A stretch of 12,891 nucleotides of DNA, taken from NCBI RefSeq assembly GCF_938028185.1, contig NZ_CALJAH010000294.1:1-12891 (forward strand). Reading direction: 5' to 3'. The notes beneath the pieces were generated by a model. That model was not told where the DNA came from. It was given only the letters and a program-made list of their open reading frames with translations, and did no database searches. This DNA comes from an uncultured Cardiobacterium sp. GTDB taxonomy: Bacteria; Pseudomonadota; Gammaproteobacteria; Cardiobacteriales; Cardiobacteriaceae. How positions within the stretch are numbered: the stretch's first letter is position 1; each line of letters begins with the position of its first letter. The position numbers and the translations under genes were made by a program. This document shows positions 7,005 through 12,810 of this stretch, one piece after another.

Positions 7005-8539
7005 ACGAATACCACGCGCCGAAGCGCGACCGCATCCAGGACAACCTCGGTGGCGCGGCCGGCATCGGCATCGGCCTACTCACCCTGGCGCTCATCATCC
7101 TCTTGAGCCGCGAATACCCGGTGGACATCAGCGGCGAAAAACCGCCGGGCGAAAAAAGCGAACAAATACGCCCCGCCATCAACACCCAAATCGTCGATGC
7201 CGCCACCCTGAAAAACACCATCGACCGCATCGAAAACCGCAAACAGGCGGCAGAACAAGAACGCCTCGACGCAGAGCGCAAAGCGATCGAAGCCGAGCGC
7301 CGCGCCGAAGAACAAAAACGCCGCCAGGCAGAAGCTGCTGCACGCAAGGCCGCGGCCGAAAAAGCGCGCGCAGAAGCCGCCGCCAAAGCCGCACAAGAAG
7401 CGGCAGAAAAAGCCCGTACCGAAGCCGCTGCCAAAGCCGCCGCCGAGAAAAAAGCGGCCGCCGAAAAAACCGCACAAGCCGCTGCCGCCAAAGAAGCGGC
7501 CGCCAAAGCTAAACAAGAAGCCGCCGAAAAAGCCAAAGCAGAAAAAGCCGAAGCGGCAGCCAAAGCCAAGGCAGAAGCCGCAGCAAAAGCCAAAGCCGAA
7601 AAAGCGGCCGAGAAAAAAGCCGCCGAAAAACGCGCCAAAGAAATCGCCGCCCAGGAAGTCGCCGAACAGGCAGCGGCAGCCAAAGCCGAGGCCGCCGCCA
7701 AGGCCAAAGCCGAAAAAGCGGCAAAAGCCAAAGCCGAAAAAGAAGCCAAAGCCGCCGCCGAAAAAGCCGAAAAAGCTGCGGCGGTCAAAGCGGCAAAAGA
7801 AGCCGCAGCCAAAGAAGCAGCGGAAAAAGCAGCGGCAGACAAAGCCGCCAAAGCCGCTGCCGCCAAGGCCGAAAAAGCCGCAGCTGCCAAAGAAGCGGCT
7901 GCCAAAGAAGCGGCCGAAGCCGCAGCTGCTGCCAAAGCAGAAGCTGCGGCAAAAGCCAAGGCCGAAAAAGCCGCAGCCGCCAAAGCGGCAAAAGAAGCCG
8001 CCGCCAAAGAAGCAGCGGAAAAAGCGGCAGCCGAAAAAGCCGCCAAAGCAGAAGCGGCGGCAAAAGCCAAAGCCGAAAAAGAAGCCGCCGAAAAAGCGGC
8101 CAAAGAAGCCGCTGCCAAAGCTGCCTCCGAAAAAGCCCGATCCGAACGCGAAGCCGCCAAAGCCAAGGCGGAGGCGGACAAAAAAGCAGCGATGGCCGCG
8201 CTGCAAGCCGAACTCGAAGCTGACGCCAAAGGCAAAGAAAGCGCCGAAGCCGTTGCCGCCCTCAAAGACTTTGGCGTCAACACCCTTGGCGCGCGGATGA
8301 AAAAATACTGGCGCCTGCCGCCGAACATCCCGGAAAACCTCTCCGTCAAAATCTTCGTCAAACTCGACAGCAGCGGCAACGTTGTCAAAGCCAGCATCAA
8401 ACAAAGCAGCGGCTACAAACTGTTTGACGACGCCGCGCTGCGCGCCGTACACGACGCCTCACCCCTGCCGATGCCCAAACACCCCGGCGCGGTAGAAGCC
8501 TTGGTCTCCGACGGCATCATCACCAAATTTGACCCATGA
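7001..8539 (+). CDS. tolA: Trans-periplasmic linker TolA (GTG start)
   Basis: The 512-residue protein is longer than the 421 residues of E. coli TolA. Domain I has one membrane helix (about 18-36, GGAAGIGIGLLTLALIILL). Domain II (about 75-405) is a very long Ala/Lys/Glu helix that spans the periplasm, with many AAAKAKAEKA-type repeats. Domain III (about 412-512) binds TolB and Pal; it contains GARMKKYWRLPPNIPENLSV, IFVKLDSSGNVVKASIKQSS, AALRAVHDASPLPMP and ends TKFDP. Domain III has no cysteines, unlike E. coli. The membrane helix lacks the Ser/His residues of the known SHLS motif. The GTG start overlaps the tolR stop. Long frames on the opposite strand here are by-products of the Ala/Lys/Glu repetition. 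Confidence 0.95.
   Translation: MNEYHAPKRDRIQDNLGGAAGIGIGLLTLALIILLSREYPVDISGEKPPGEKSEQIRPAINTQIVDAATLKNTIDRIENRKQAAEQERLDAERKAIEAERRAEEQKRRQAEAAARKAAAEKARAEAAAKAAQEAAEKARTEAAAKAAAEKKAAAEKTAQAAAAKEAAAKAKQEAAEKAKAEKAEAAAKAKAEAAAKAKAEKAAEKKAAEKRAKEIAAQEVAEQAAAAKAEAAAKAKAEKAAKAKAEKEAKAAAEKAEKAAAVKAAKEAAAKEAAEKAAADKAAKAAAAKAEKAAAAKEAAAKEAAEAAAAAKAEAAAKAKAEKAAAAKAAKEAAAKEAAEKAAAEKAAKAEAAAKAKAEKEAAEKAAKEAAAKAASEKARSEREAAKAKAEADKKAAMAALQAELEADAKGKESAEAVAALKDFGVNTLGARMKKYWRLPPNIPENLSVKIFVKLDSSGNVVKASIKQSSGYKLFDDAALRAVHDASPLPMPKHPGAVEALVSDGIITKFDP
7791..8050 (+). repeat. tolA: Long direct repeat within tolA domain II
   Basis: A stretch of about 64 bases beginning CGGCAAAAGAAGCCGC at 7791 recurs at 7986 with only a few third-position and scattered differences. 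The offset is 195 bases, exactly 65 codons. Both copies encode AAKEAAAKEAAEKAAA followed by D/E-KAAKA. Recombination between them would delete or add 65 codons without a frameshift. Smaller Ala/Lys/Glu repeats fill the rest of the domain. Confidence 0.65.
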
Positions 8540-8571
8540 CCCCGAAACCCCGCACCAACCGGCGTAAAAGC

Positions 8572-8599
8572 CTGCAACCGCGCGACAAACTGCTAAAAT
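8572..8599 (+). promoter_or_regulatory. Candidate promoter of tolB-pal-cpoB
   Basis: In the 100-base gap between tolA and tolB, CTGCAA (8572-8577) and TAAAAT (8594-8599) are spaced by 16 bases. The -10 box is preceded by TG (8591-8592), making an extended -10. E. coli also has a second promoter before tolB, so this position is expected. The assignment rests on motif match alone. Confidence 0.4.
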
Positions 8600-8639
8600 G
8601 CCGCGCTCCTCGCAACCCACAACCAAAAGGTGAACCCAC

Positions 8640-9917
8640 ATGAAAAATAGCCAAAAATGGAAGCTGCTCGGCCTCTGCCTCCTCCTGCCGTGGACTGCCG
8701 CGCAGGCACAAGTCGAAGTCAACGTCTCCGGCGCACAAGTGGCGGCGCGCCCCATCGCCATCCTGCCGGTACAGGGCGATCCGGGCGTCAAAATGGACTA
8801 CCTCATCGCTAGTGACCTGCAAAAGACCGGGCTGTTCCAGCCGCTTGACCCCAAAACCTTCCCGGAAAATCCGGCATCACCCGCCGCCATCCAGTATCCC
8901 GCGTGGAAACAGGCCGGCGCCGACTACGTCGTCATGGGGATGATGCAGGGCGCAAACGCCGGCCAATTCGTGCTGAACGACGTCAACAGCGCCTCACAAC
9001 TCGCCAACGAAAACCTGCATGATGCCGACGCACGCCAACTGGCGCACCAGGCCGCCGACTGGATACTTTACCGCCTCACCGGCAAACGCGGTGTCTTCGG
9101 CACCCAGCTTGCCTACGTCCTCGAACAGGGCGGCGCCAAAGGCGCGCGCAGCTACTCGCTGCTCGTCTCTGACGTTGATGGCGCCAACCGCCGTACCGTT
9201 TACTCCTCCAACGAACCCATCCTCTCGCCATCCTGGGCGCCGAACGGCCGCGCCATTGCCTTCGTCACCTACGCCAACCACCACGCACAAGTCGTCATCC
9301 AGGAAATCGGCGGCGGCAGCCGCGTCGTTGCCCAGGGCGACGGCATCAGCAGCGCCCCGGCCTTCTCGCCGGACGGCGGCTACCTCGCCTTCGTCCAGTC
9401 CGAAAACAACAACCCGGACATCTACCTCTTAAACCTCGCCAGCGGTGCCAAAACCCGCCTCACCGACCACGCGGCGATTGATACCGAACCCGCCTTCTCG
9501 CCAGACGGCAACTACATCTACTTCACCTCCGACCGCTCTGGTAGTCCGCAAATCTACCGCATGAGCCGCAACGGCGGCGGTGCCGAGCGCGTCGTCTCCG
9601 GCAGCGGCTACAGCGCCAACAGCGACCTCTCGCCGGACGGCAGCTCACTCGTGCTGACACGCCAAAGCGGCGGTGGCTTCCAGATTGGCACCTACGACCT
9701 TGCCAGCAAACGCTTTGACGCACTCACCAGCGGTCGCCTTGACGAAGGCGCGAGCTTCGCCCCGAACGGACAACTCATCATCTACGCCACCAAAGAAGGC
9801 GGCAGATCCGTGCTGAAAGTCATCAACAGCAAAGGCGGTGTCGCGCAAACCCTATCCGACAGCAATGGCCGCCTGCGCGACCCGGCCTGGGGCCCGGACA
9901 CCCGCCCGCAGCCCTGA
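8640..9917 (+). CDS. tolB: Tol-Pal periplasmic beta-propeller protein TolB
   Basis: The protein has 425 residues. A Sec signal peptide (KNSQKWK, then LLGLCLLLPW) has its predicted cleavage after AQA (residue 23). The mature N-terminus QVEVNVSG corresponds to the TolB box that contacts TolA. The D1 domain (about 25-150) contains RPIAILPVQG and ADYVVMGMMQG. The C-terminal six-bladed propeller (about 155-425) carries repeated WD40-like blades visible as SPSWAPNGRAIAFVTY, SAPAFSPDGGYLAFVQS, TEPAFSPDGNYIYFTSDRSG and NSDLSPDGSSLVLT. TolB cycles between TolA and Pal in the periplasm. AAAAGGTGA precedes the ATG by six bases. Confidence 0.97.
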   Translation: MKNSQKWKLLGLCLLLPWTAAQAQVEVNVSGAQVAARPIAILPVQGDPGVKMDYLIASDLQKTGLFQPLDPKTFPENPASPAAIQYPAWKQAGADYVVMGMMQGANAGQFVLNDVNSASQLANENLHDADARQLAHQAADWILYRLTGKRGVFGTQLAYVLEQGGAKGARSYSLLVSDVDGANRRTVYSSNEPILSPSWAPNGRAIAFVTYANHHAQVVIQEIGGGSRVVAQGDGISSAPAFSPDGGYLAFVQSENNNPDIYLLNLASGAKTRLTDHAAIDTEPAFSPDGNYIYFTSDRSGSPQIYRMSRNGGGAERVVSGSGYSANSDLSPDGSSLVLTRQSGGGFQIGTYDLASKRFDALTSGRLDEGASFAPNGQLIIYATKEGGRSVLKVINSKGGVAQTLSDSNGRLRDPAWGPDTRPQP

Positions 9918-9948
9918 GCCGCCCGACCCAAAACCATAAAAACAATAT

Positions 9949-9970
9949 GCCCCGCCCCCCGTGGCGGGGC
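9949..9970. other. GC-rich hairpin between tolB and pal
   Basis: A perfect 8-bp stem GCCCCGCC/GGCGGGGC (9949-9956 with 9963-9970) has a 6-base loop. It lies 31 bases after the tolB stop. Downstream on the plus strand comes an A/C-rich stretch rather than a T-run, so it is not a standard terminator for tolB. On the minus strand it is followed by ATATTGTTTTT, a poor U-tract, with no minus-strand gene to end. It may stabilise the 5' end of a processed pal mRNA or mark an attenuation point; this is inference. Confidence 0.5.
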
Positions 9971-10059
9971 AAAAACAAAACCGCATCCTTCCCCCTGAAC
10001 AGAAAACACCCACAACCCTTTCCAATAAAACCTGAAGACAAAAAAGGAACCCAAAAACC

Positions 10060-10623
10060 ATGAAATACAAACAAACCCTCGGACTTATCATCTTCAGCCT
10101 GCTGGCCTTTGCCTGCTCCAGCCCCTACGGCCTCGAAGAAGGCGAAAACGCCGGACAAGAAAACGGCTTCGGTGGCTACGGCGACGGCACCACCTACGGC
10201 AACAACAACAGCTTTGGCCGCGGCAGCGCCAGCACTGCCGACTACTACAACGACCCGCAATACGGCGTGAACGTCGTCGGCGGGCCACAATCGGCGGACA
10301 AAGACCGCATCATCTACTTCTCCTTTGACAGCAGCGCCATTGACAGCCGCTCCGAAGCCGTCATCCGCGAGCACGCCAAATACCTGCGCGCCCACCCGCA
10401 GACCAAAGTCGTACTCGAAGGCCACACCGACGAACGCGGCACGCGCGAATACAACATCGGCCTCGGTGAACGCCGCGCCTACTCCGTCAAAGAACGCTTC
10501 GTCGCCGAAGGCATCTCGCCACAACAAATGCGGGTGATGAGCTACGGCGAAGAACGCCCCGCCGCCTTCGGTTCCAGCGAAGAAGACTACGCCAAGAACC
10601 GCCGCGCCGTCATCGTTTACTAA
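10060..10623 (+). CDS. pal: Peptidoglycan-associated outer-membrane lipoprotein Pal
   Basis: The protein has 187 residues. The lipoprotein signal peptide has its lipobox at AFAC (C19). Ser at +2 favours outer-membrane sorting. A Gly/Asn-rich flexible linker (about 25-75, GFGGYGDGTTYGNNNSFGRG) leads to an OmpA-like peptidoglycan-binding domain (about 80-187). The conserved block GHTDERGTREYNIGLGERRA (121-140) supplies the diaminopimelate-binding Asp (D124) and Arg (138/139). Pal anchors the outer membrane to the wall and is pulled on by TolA/TolB. AAGGA lies 11 bases before the ATG. The preceding leader (9971-10059) is almost free of G and rich in A and C, so should be unstructured, fitting high expression. 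Confidence 0.97.
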   Translation: MKYKQTLGLIIFSLLAFACSSPYGLEEGENAGQENGFGGYGDGTTYGNNNSFGRGSASTADYYNDPQYGVNVVGGPQSADKDRIIYFSFDSSAIDSRSEAVIREHAKYLRAHPQTKVVLEGHTDERGTREYNIGLGERRAYSVKERFVAEGISPQQMRVMSYGEERPAAFGSSEEDYAKNRRAVIVY

Positions 10624-10632
10624 GGAGCCGCC

Positions 10633-11208
10633 ATGAAGCGCCATACCCTTGCCCTCATCACCTTCGCCCTGCTCGCCAGCGGCTGCGCCACCATTGACCC
10701 CGAACAATACGCCGCCACCCAGCGCCAGGTTAATGACCTCAGTACCCGCCTGAAAAAACTGGAAGCCGACCAGGTTGCACTGCAAACCCGCCTTGACGAA
10801 GTCGGCAAAGGCGCACGCCTGCCGAGCGGCGTCAATGCCGTCGTCACCCCGCGCCGGGGCGAAGCCGCACCCGCTGCGGCAAACAGCACTGGCGGCGGCT
10901 ACGAAGAAGGCCTTGCCCAATACCGCGCCGGCGACCTGAACGGCGCCATCGGTACCTTTGAACAATACCTCAACAGCGGTGCCAGCGGCCCCGAAGCGGC
11001 GCTGGCACAATACTGGCTTGGCGACGCCTACTATATGCAGCGCAACTACGATATGGCGAGCCGCTACCTCGGCGCCTACCTCAAGGCGCAACCGAACGGC
11101 GACCGCGCCCAGGCGGCACTGAACCGCCTCGTCGAATCACTGCGCGCGATGGGACGCAACGAAGACGCTGCGACGCTTGCCAGCCAGGGCATCAGCGCCT
11201 TGCAATAA
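10633..11208 (+). CDS. cpoB: Tol-Pal system TPR protein CpoB (YbgF), lipoprotein form
   Basis: The protein has 191 residues, shorter than the roughly 260 of E. coli CpoB. The N-terminus ends in a lipobox, LLASGC with C18, so this homologue is predicted to be lipidated rather than a soluble periplasmic protein. Residues about 25-57 are a coiled coil (QVNDLSTRLKKLEADQVALQ), the trimerisation region. After an Ala/Pro/Gly linker come TPR repeats from about 89 (GGYEEGLAQYRAGDLNGAIG) through EAALAQYWLGDAYYMQRNYD to the C-terminus. CpoB coordinates Tol energy state with PBP1B and LpoB during constriction. AAGGAG overlaps the pal stop, giving a nine-base gap, and a terminator follows. Confidence 0.92.
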   Translation: MKRHTLALITFALLASGCATIDPEQYAATQRQVNDLSTRLKKLEADQVALQTRLDEVGKGARLPSGVNAVVTPRRGEAAPAAANSTGGGYEEGLAQYRAGDLNGAIGTFEQYLNSGASGPEAALAQYWLGDAYYMQRNYDMASRYLGAYLKAQPNGDRAQAALNRLVESLRAMGRNEDAATLASQGISALQ

Positions 11209-11230
11209 ATAATGCCAGTACTACAACGTT

Positions 11231-11256
11231 AAACCCCGCCAAACGGTGGGGTTTTT
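11231..11256 (+). terminator. Rho-independent terminator after cpoB
   Basis: A 10-bp stem pairs 11231-11240 (AAACCCCGCC) with 11245-11254, with one G-T wobble and a 4-base loop AAAC, running into TTTTT (11252-11256). It begins 22 bases after the cpoB stop and closes the tol-pal transcript. The mobile element starts two bases later. Confidence 0.9.
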
Positions 11257-11257
11257 C

Positions 11258-11412
11258 TATAGCCATCCACCGAAAGCCTCATACGGTGTTGCGTCGTCTG
11301 ACCGGGCACCCTAAAAAATGGCGGAGCCATTTTTTAGGGAAACCCCGCGCCGTACAACCGCGTACTGCCTTCAGCGGCGTGCCTTGTCTGAAATTTTCGG
11401 TGGATGGCTATA
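11258..11412. mobile_element. Correia-like MITE with 18-bp terminal inverted repeats
   Basis: Perfect 18-bp inverted repeats TATAGCCATCCACCGAAA (11258-11275) and its complement (11395-11412) bound a 155-bp non-coding unit with TA at each end, as for a TA-targeting MITE. Several internal blocks resemble the neisserial Correia element as I recall it: TACGGTGTTGCGTCG (11282-11296), CCGTAC (11350-11355), GTACTGCCT (11362-11370) and GCCTTGTCTGA (11381-11391), in the same order. A large central palindrome sits in the middle, also as in Correia elements. The terminal repeats differ from the neisserial TATAGTGGATTAAC type. It lies between the cpoB terminator and the stop of a converging minus-strand gene, six bases beyond its right end. 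No transposase is encoded. Confidence 0.75.
11309..11339. repeat. Perfect 14-bp palindrome inside the MITE
   Basis: CCCTAAAAAATGGC (11309-11322) and GCCATTTTTTAGGG (11326-11339) are perfect complements around a GGA loop. Each strand presents a run of T after the inner GGC/GCC pairing, so it could act as a bidirectional terminator for tol-pal and for the converging creD-like operon. Confidence 0.85.
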
Positions 11413-11417
11413 TATTT

Positions 11418-11600
11418 TTACGCCTTGCCGCGCAAGTACAACACCCGCCCGTCGCCGCCGACAATCAGGCGGCAGGCGGGGCTTTGGATGCCGTAGCAGC
11501 CGTTGGCTTTTTCTACGGAGAGCGGCGCGGTCGGCAGGTGGTAGCGGGCGAGCAGGGCGGTGGCGTAGGCACGGGCGGCGCGGATGGTGGACAGTTTCAT
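11418..11600 (-). CDS. Small 60-residue hypothetical protein
   Basis: The ATG at 11600 begins one base after the creD-like stop (11602-11604), with GAGG nine bases upstream inside that gene. An ATG three codons earlier (11609) is an alternative start overlapping the upstream stop. The product is MKLSTIRAARAYATALLARY at the N-terminus, then a stretch with two cysteines (GCYGIQSPACRLIVGGDGRV) and ending LYLRGKA. It has no membrane segment or signal peptide and a net basic character. The cysteine pair and the RLIVGGDGRVLYL segment look like a small beta-rich fold, but I recognise no family. It is likely the last gene of the Cre-type operon; the stop is six bases from the MITE. Confidence 0.5.
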   Translation of the reverse strand: MKLSTIRAARAYATALLARYHLPTAPLSVEKANGCYGIQSPACRLIVGGDGRVLYLRGKA

Positions 11601-11601
11601 C

Positions 11602-12231
11602 TCAGGCATCCTCACGGTTTTTCAGGGTGTACCAGTCGAAATGGCGCGTGCCGTACATGGTGGCGGCGAGCGCGGCGAACAGCAGCAGGCTGCCGATGAG
11701 CAGGGTGTAGCGCGACGTTTGCAGCAGCAGATAAAGCACGGCGTAGGCGGTGAGCAGTAGCCCGCCGAGGATGGCGGCGCGCCGCAGCCCGCCCAGCACC
11801 ACGCTCAGATAGCCGGTAATCAGGCTGTTGCAGGCGAGCGCTGCAATCAGGTAGGCGGCGGTGAAACCGGTGTATTCGCCGAGCGAGAGCAGCAGCAGGT
11901 AGAAAATGCAGACCGCCGCGCCGACGAGGGTGTATTGCACCGGGTGAATACGCAGCCCGCGCAGCGTCTCAAAGAGGAAACAGCCGCCGAAGGTGATGAG
12001 CAGGAACAACACCGCGTACTTGCTGCTGCGCTCGGCAAGGCGGTAGAGGTCGAGGCGGTCGGCAAGCGTCGCGCGGGCTTTTTGCGCATCCACCTGGGTG
12101 GCGACGTTTTGCTGCGCGATGTCCGCGTAATGCTCGCGGTCGTGCACGAGACCGTCGAACAGTTGCAGCGCAATCAGCAGGATGGCGCAGATGACAGCGA
12201 TGATGACGAGTTTTTGCGTGGTTTTTTCCAT
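11602..12231 (-). CDS. CreD-like inner-membrane protein lacking the periplasmic domain (internal start)
   Basis: From ATG 12231, with GGAG seven bases upstream, the product is 209 residues. The N-terminal helix and following segment (about 8-45, LIALQLFDGLVHDREHYADI) match the start of CreD, where E. coli has an IRQVIVERADY-like stretch. The multi-helix C-terminus matches strongly: YRLAERSSKYAVLFLLITFG (63-82), FETLRGLRIHPVQY (87-100), FYLLLLSLGEYTGF (110-123) and TRHFDWY (195-201). E. coli CreD has 450 residues; the missing part corresponds to the large periplasmic domain, with only about 20 residues (46-65) in its place. CreD is the main target of the CreBC two-component system and affects envelope integrity and beta-lactam or colicin response. 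The internal start has its own CreB box and -10. The symbol is withheld because of the missing domain. Confidence 0.7.
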   Translation of the reverse strand: MEKTTQKLVIIAVICAILLIALQLFDGLVHDREHYADIAQQNVATQVDAQKARATLADRLDLYRLAERSSKYAVLFLLITFGGCFLFETLRGLRIHPVQYTLVGAAVCIFYLLLLSLGEYTGFTAAYLIAALACNSLITGYLSVVLGGLRRAAILGGLLLTAYAVLYLLLQTSRYTLLIGSLLLFAALAATMYGTRHFDWYTLKNREDA

Positions 12232-12738
12232 GGGAATGCTCCGAAGTTTGCGGGCTTTCAGTATCGCGCTGACGGAGGGCGAGTGCTTGAAGCGGCGGTG
12301 AATTGTCGGTGAATTGGGCAGGGCGATGAGGGCAATCACGGCAGACACGGCGGCAAAAAACAGCGCGGCATAAAGATCGAAAAGGTCAAAATGGGCGTGA
12401 TTGAAGCAAATCACAATGCCGCACCAGGACAATGCACCCGCCAGCGCTGCCAGCAGCAGCCCGCGCAGATTGCGGCAGCATTGCAGCCGGGCGAGGAGAA
12501 CACCGCAGATGGACACCGGGGCGGCGCAGACAAGGGCGGCAATAAGCGCGTACCCTACGGTTTTCCCTGCGGACGCGCCAAGGAACGCTCCTAGCAGGAA
12601 AAACAGCACAAAGACGAAGACAGCGACCAAAATGGCGCCGATGGCAAAACGGCGGATGACCGCCCCGCGCGGATACACGGGCGGCGGCGGGAGCAACGGG
12701 AAGCGGGCGGTGGTGATACGGTAGCGATACGGCGACAT
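11602..12738 (-). CDS. Membrane protein: unknown four-helix domain fused in frame to CreD-like domain
   Basis: One open frame of 378 codons runs from an ATG at 12738, with AGGAG six bases upstream. Residues 1-141 are an unrecognised part. It has a basic, proline-rich cytoplasmic N-terminus (FPLLPPPPVYPRGAVIRR), then about four membrane helices at 28-54, 60-84, 92-112 and 121-141. Residues 142-169 are read from what looks like a second promoter (CreB box and -10), so this linker may be intergenic sequence translated after loss of a stop. From M170 the sequence is CreD-like. No stop separates the two parts. A CreB-type box and GATACT lie upstream of the start. Either this is a true fusion or gene A has recently lost its stop. 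Confidence 0.65.
   Translation of the reverse strand: MSPYRYRITTARFPLLPPPPVYPRGAVIRRFAIGAILVAVFVFVLFFLLGAFLGASAGKTVGYALIAALVCAAPVSICGVLLARLQCCRNLRGLLLAALAGALSWCGIVICFNHAHFDLFDLYAALFFAAVSAVIALIALPNSPTIHRRFKHSPSVSAILKARKLRSIPMEKTTQKLVIIAVICAILLIALQLFDGLVHDREHYADIAQQNVATQVDAQKARATLADRLDLYRLAERSSKYAVLFLLITFGGCFLFETLRGLRIHPVQYTLVGAAVCIFYLLLLSLGEYTGFTAAYLIAALACNSLITGYLSVVLGGLRRAAILGGLLLTAYAVLYLLLQTSRYTLLIGSLLLFAALAATMYGTRHFDWYTLKNREDA
12260..12313 (-). promoter_or_regulatory. CreB-box promoter in front of the internal creD-like start
   Basis: On the minus strand TTCACCGACAATTCAC (12313-12298) matches the CreB consensus TTCAC-N6-TTCAC exactly. A third half-site, TTCAA (12291-12287), follows at the same 11-base period. 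It lies exactly 21 bases before GATACT (12265-12260), a -10-like hexamer. The creD-like ATG is about 28 bases further on. The site is inside the upstream open frame. The same arrangement recurs at 12768-12810. Confidence 0.7.
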
Positions 12739-12767
12739 GGGGAACTCCTTGAAGCAGCGGGAGCGGC

Positions 12768-12810
12768 AGTATCGCCTGTGCCGGACACCATTGTGTGAAG
12801 GTGCGGTGAA
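12768..12810 (-). promoter_or_regulatory. CreB-box promoter in front of the fusion gene
   Basis: On the minus strand TTCACCGCACCTTCAC (12810-12795) is an exact TTCAC-N6-TTCAC CreB box. It is followed after 21 bases by GATACT (12773-12768), a -10-like hexamer. The ATG at 12738 comes 29 bases later with AGGAG. Spacing from box to -10 and from -10 to start is nearly the same as at the internal promoter, which suggests duplicated or co-selected control regions. Confidence 0.7.

Noticed and set aside
7230..8215. Repetitive DNA that might suggest a CRISPR-like array
   Set aside because: Repeats are in frame, irregular and code for the helical domain of TolA; there are no unique spacers of constant length.
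6961..8452. Two long minus-strand frames opposite tolA (Ala/Ser-rich and Phe/Gly-rich)
   Set aside because: These are complementary readings of the Ala/Lys/Glu repeat codons of tolA; the repetition keeps stops away in several frames.
8598..8633. Eleven-codon upstream frame before tolB
   Set aside because: It starts within the candidate -10 box, so would not be on the transcript from that promoter, and has no ribosome binding site.
9949..9970. Terminator after tolB
   Set aside because: The hairpin is perfect but is followed by an A/C-rich stretch on the plus strand; kept only as a structural element.
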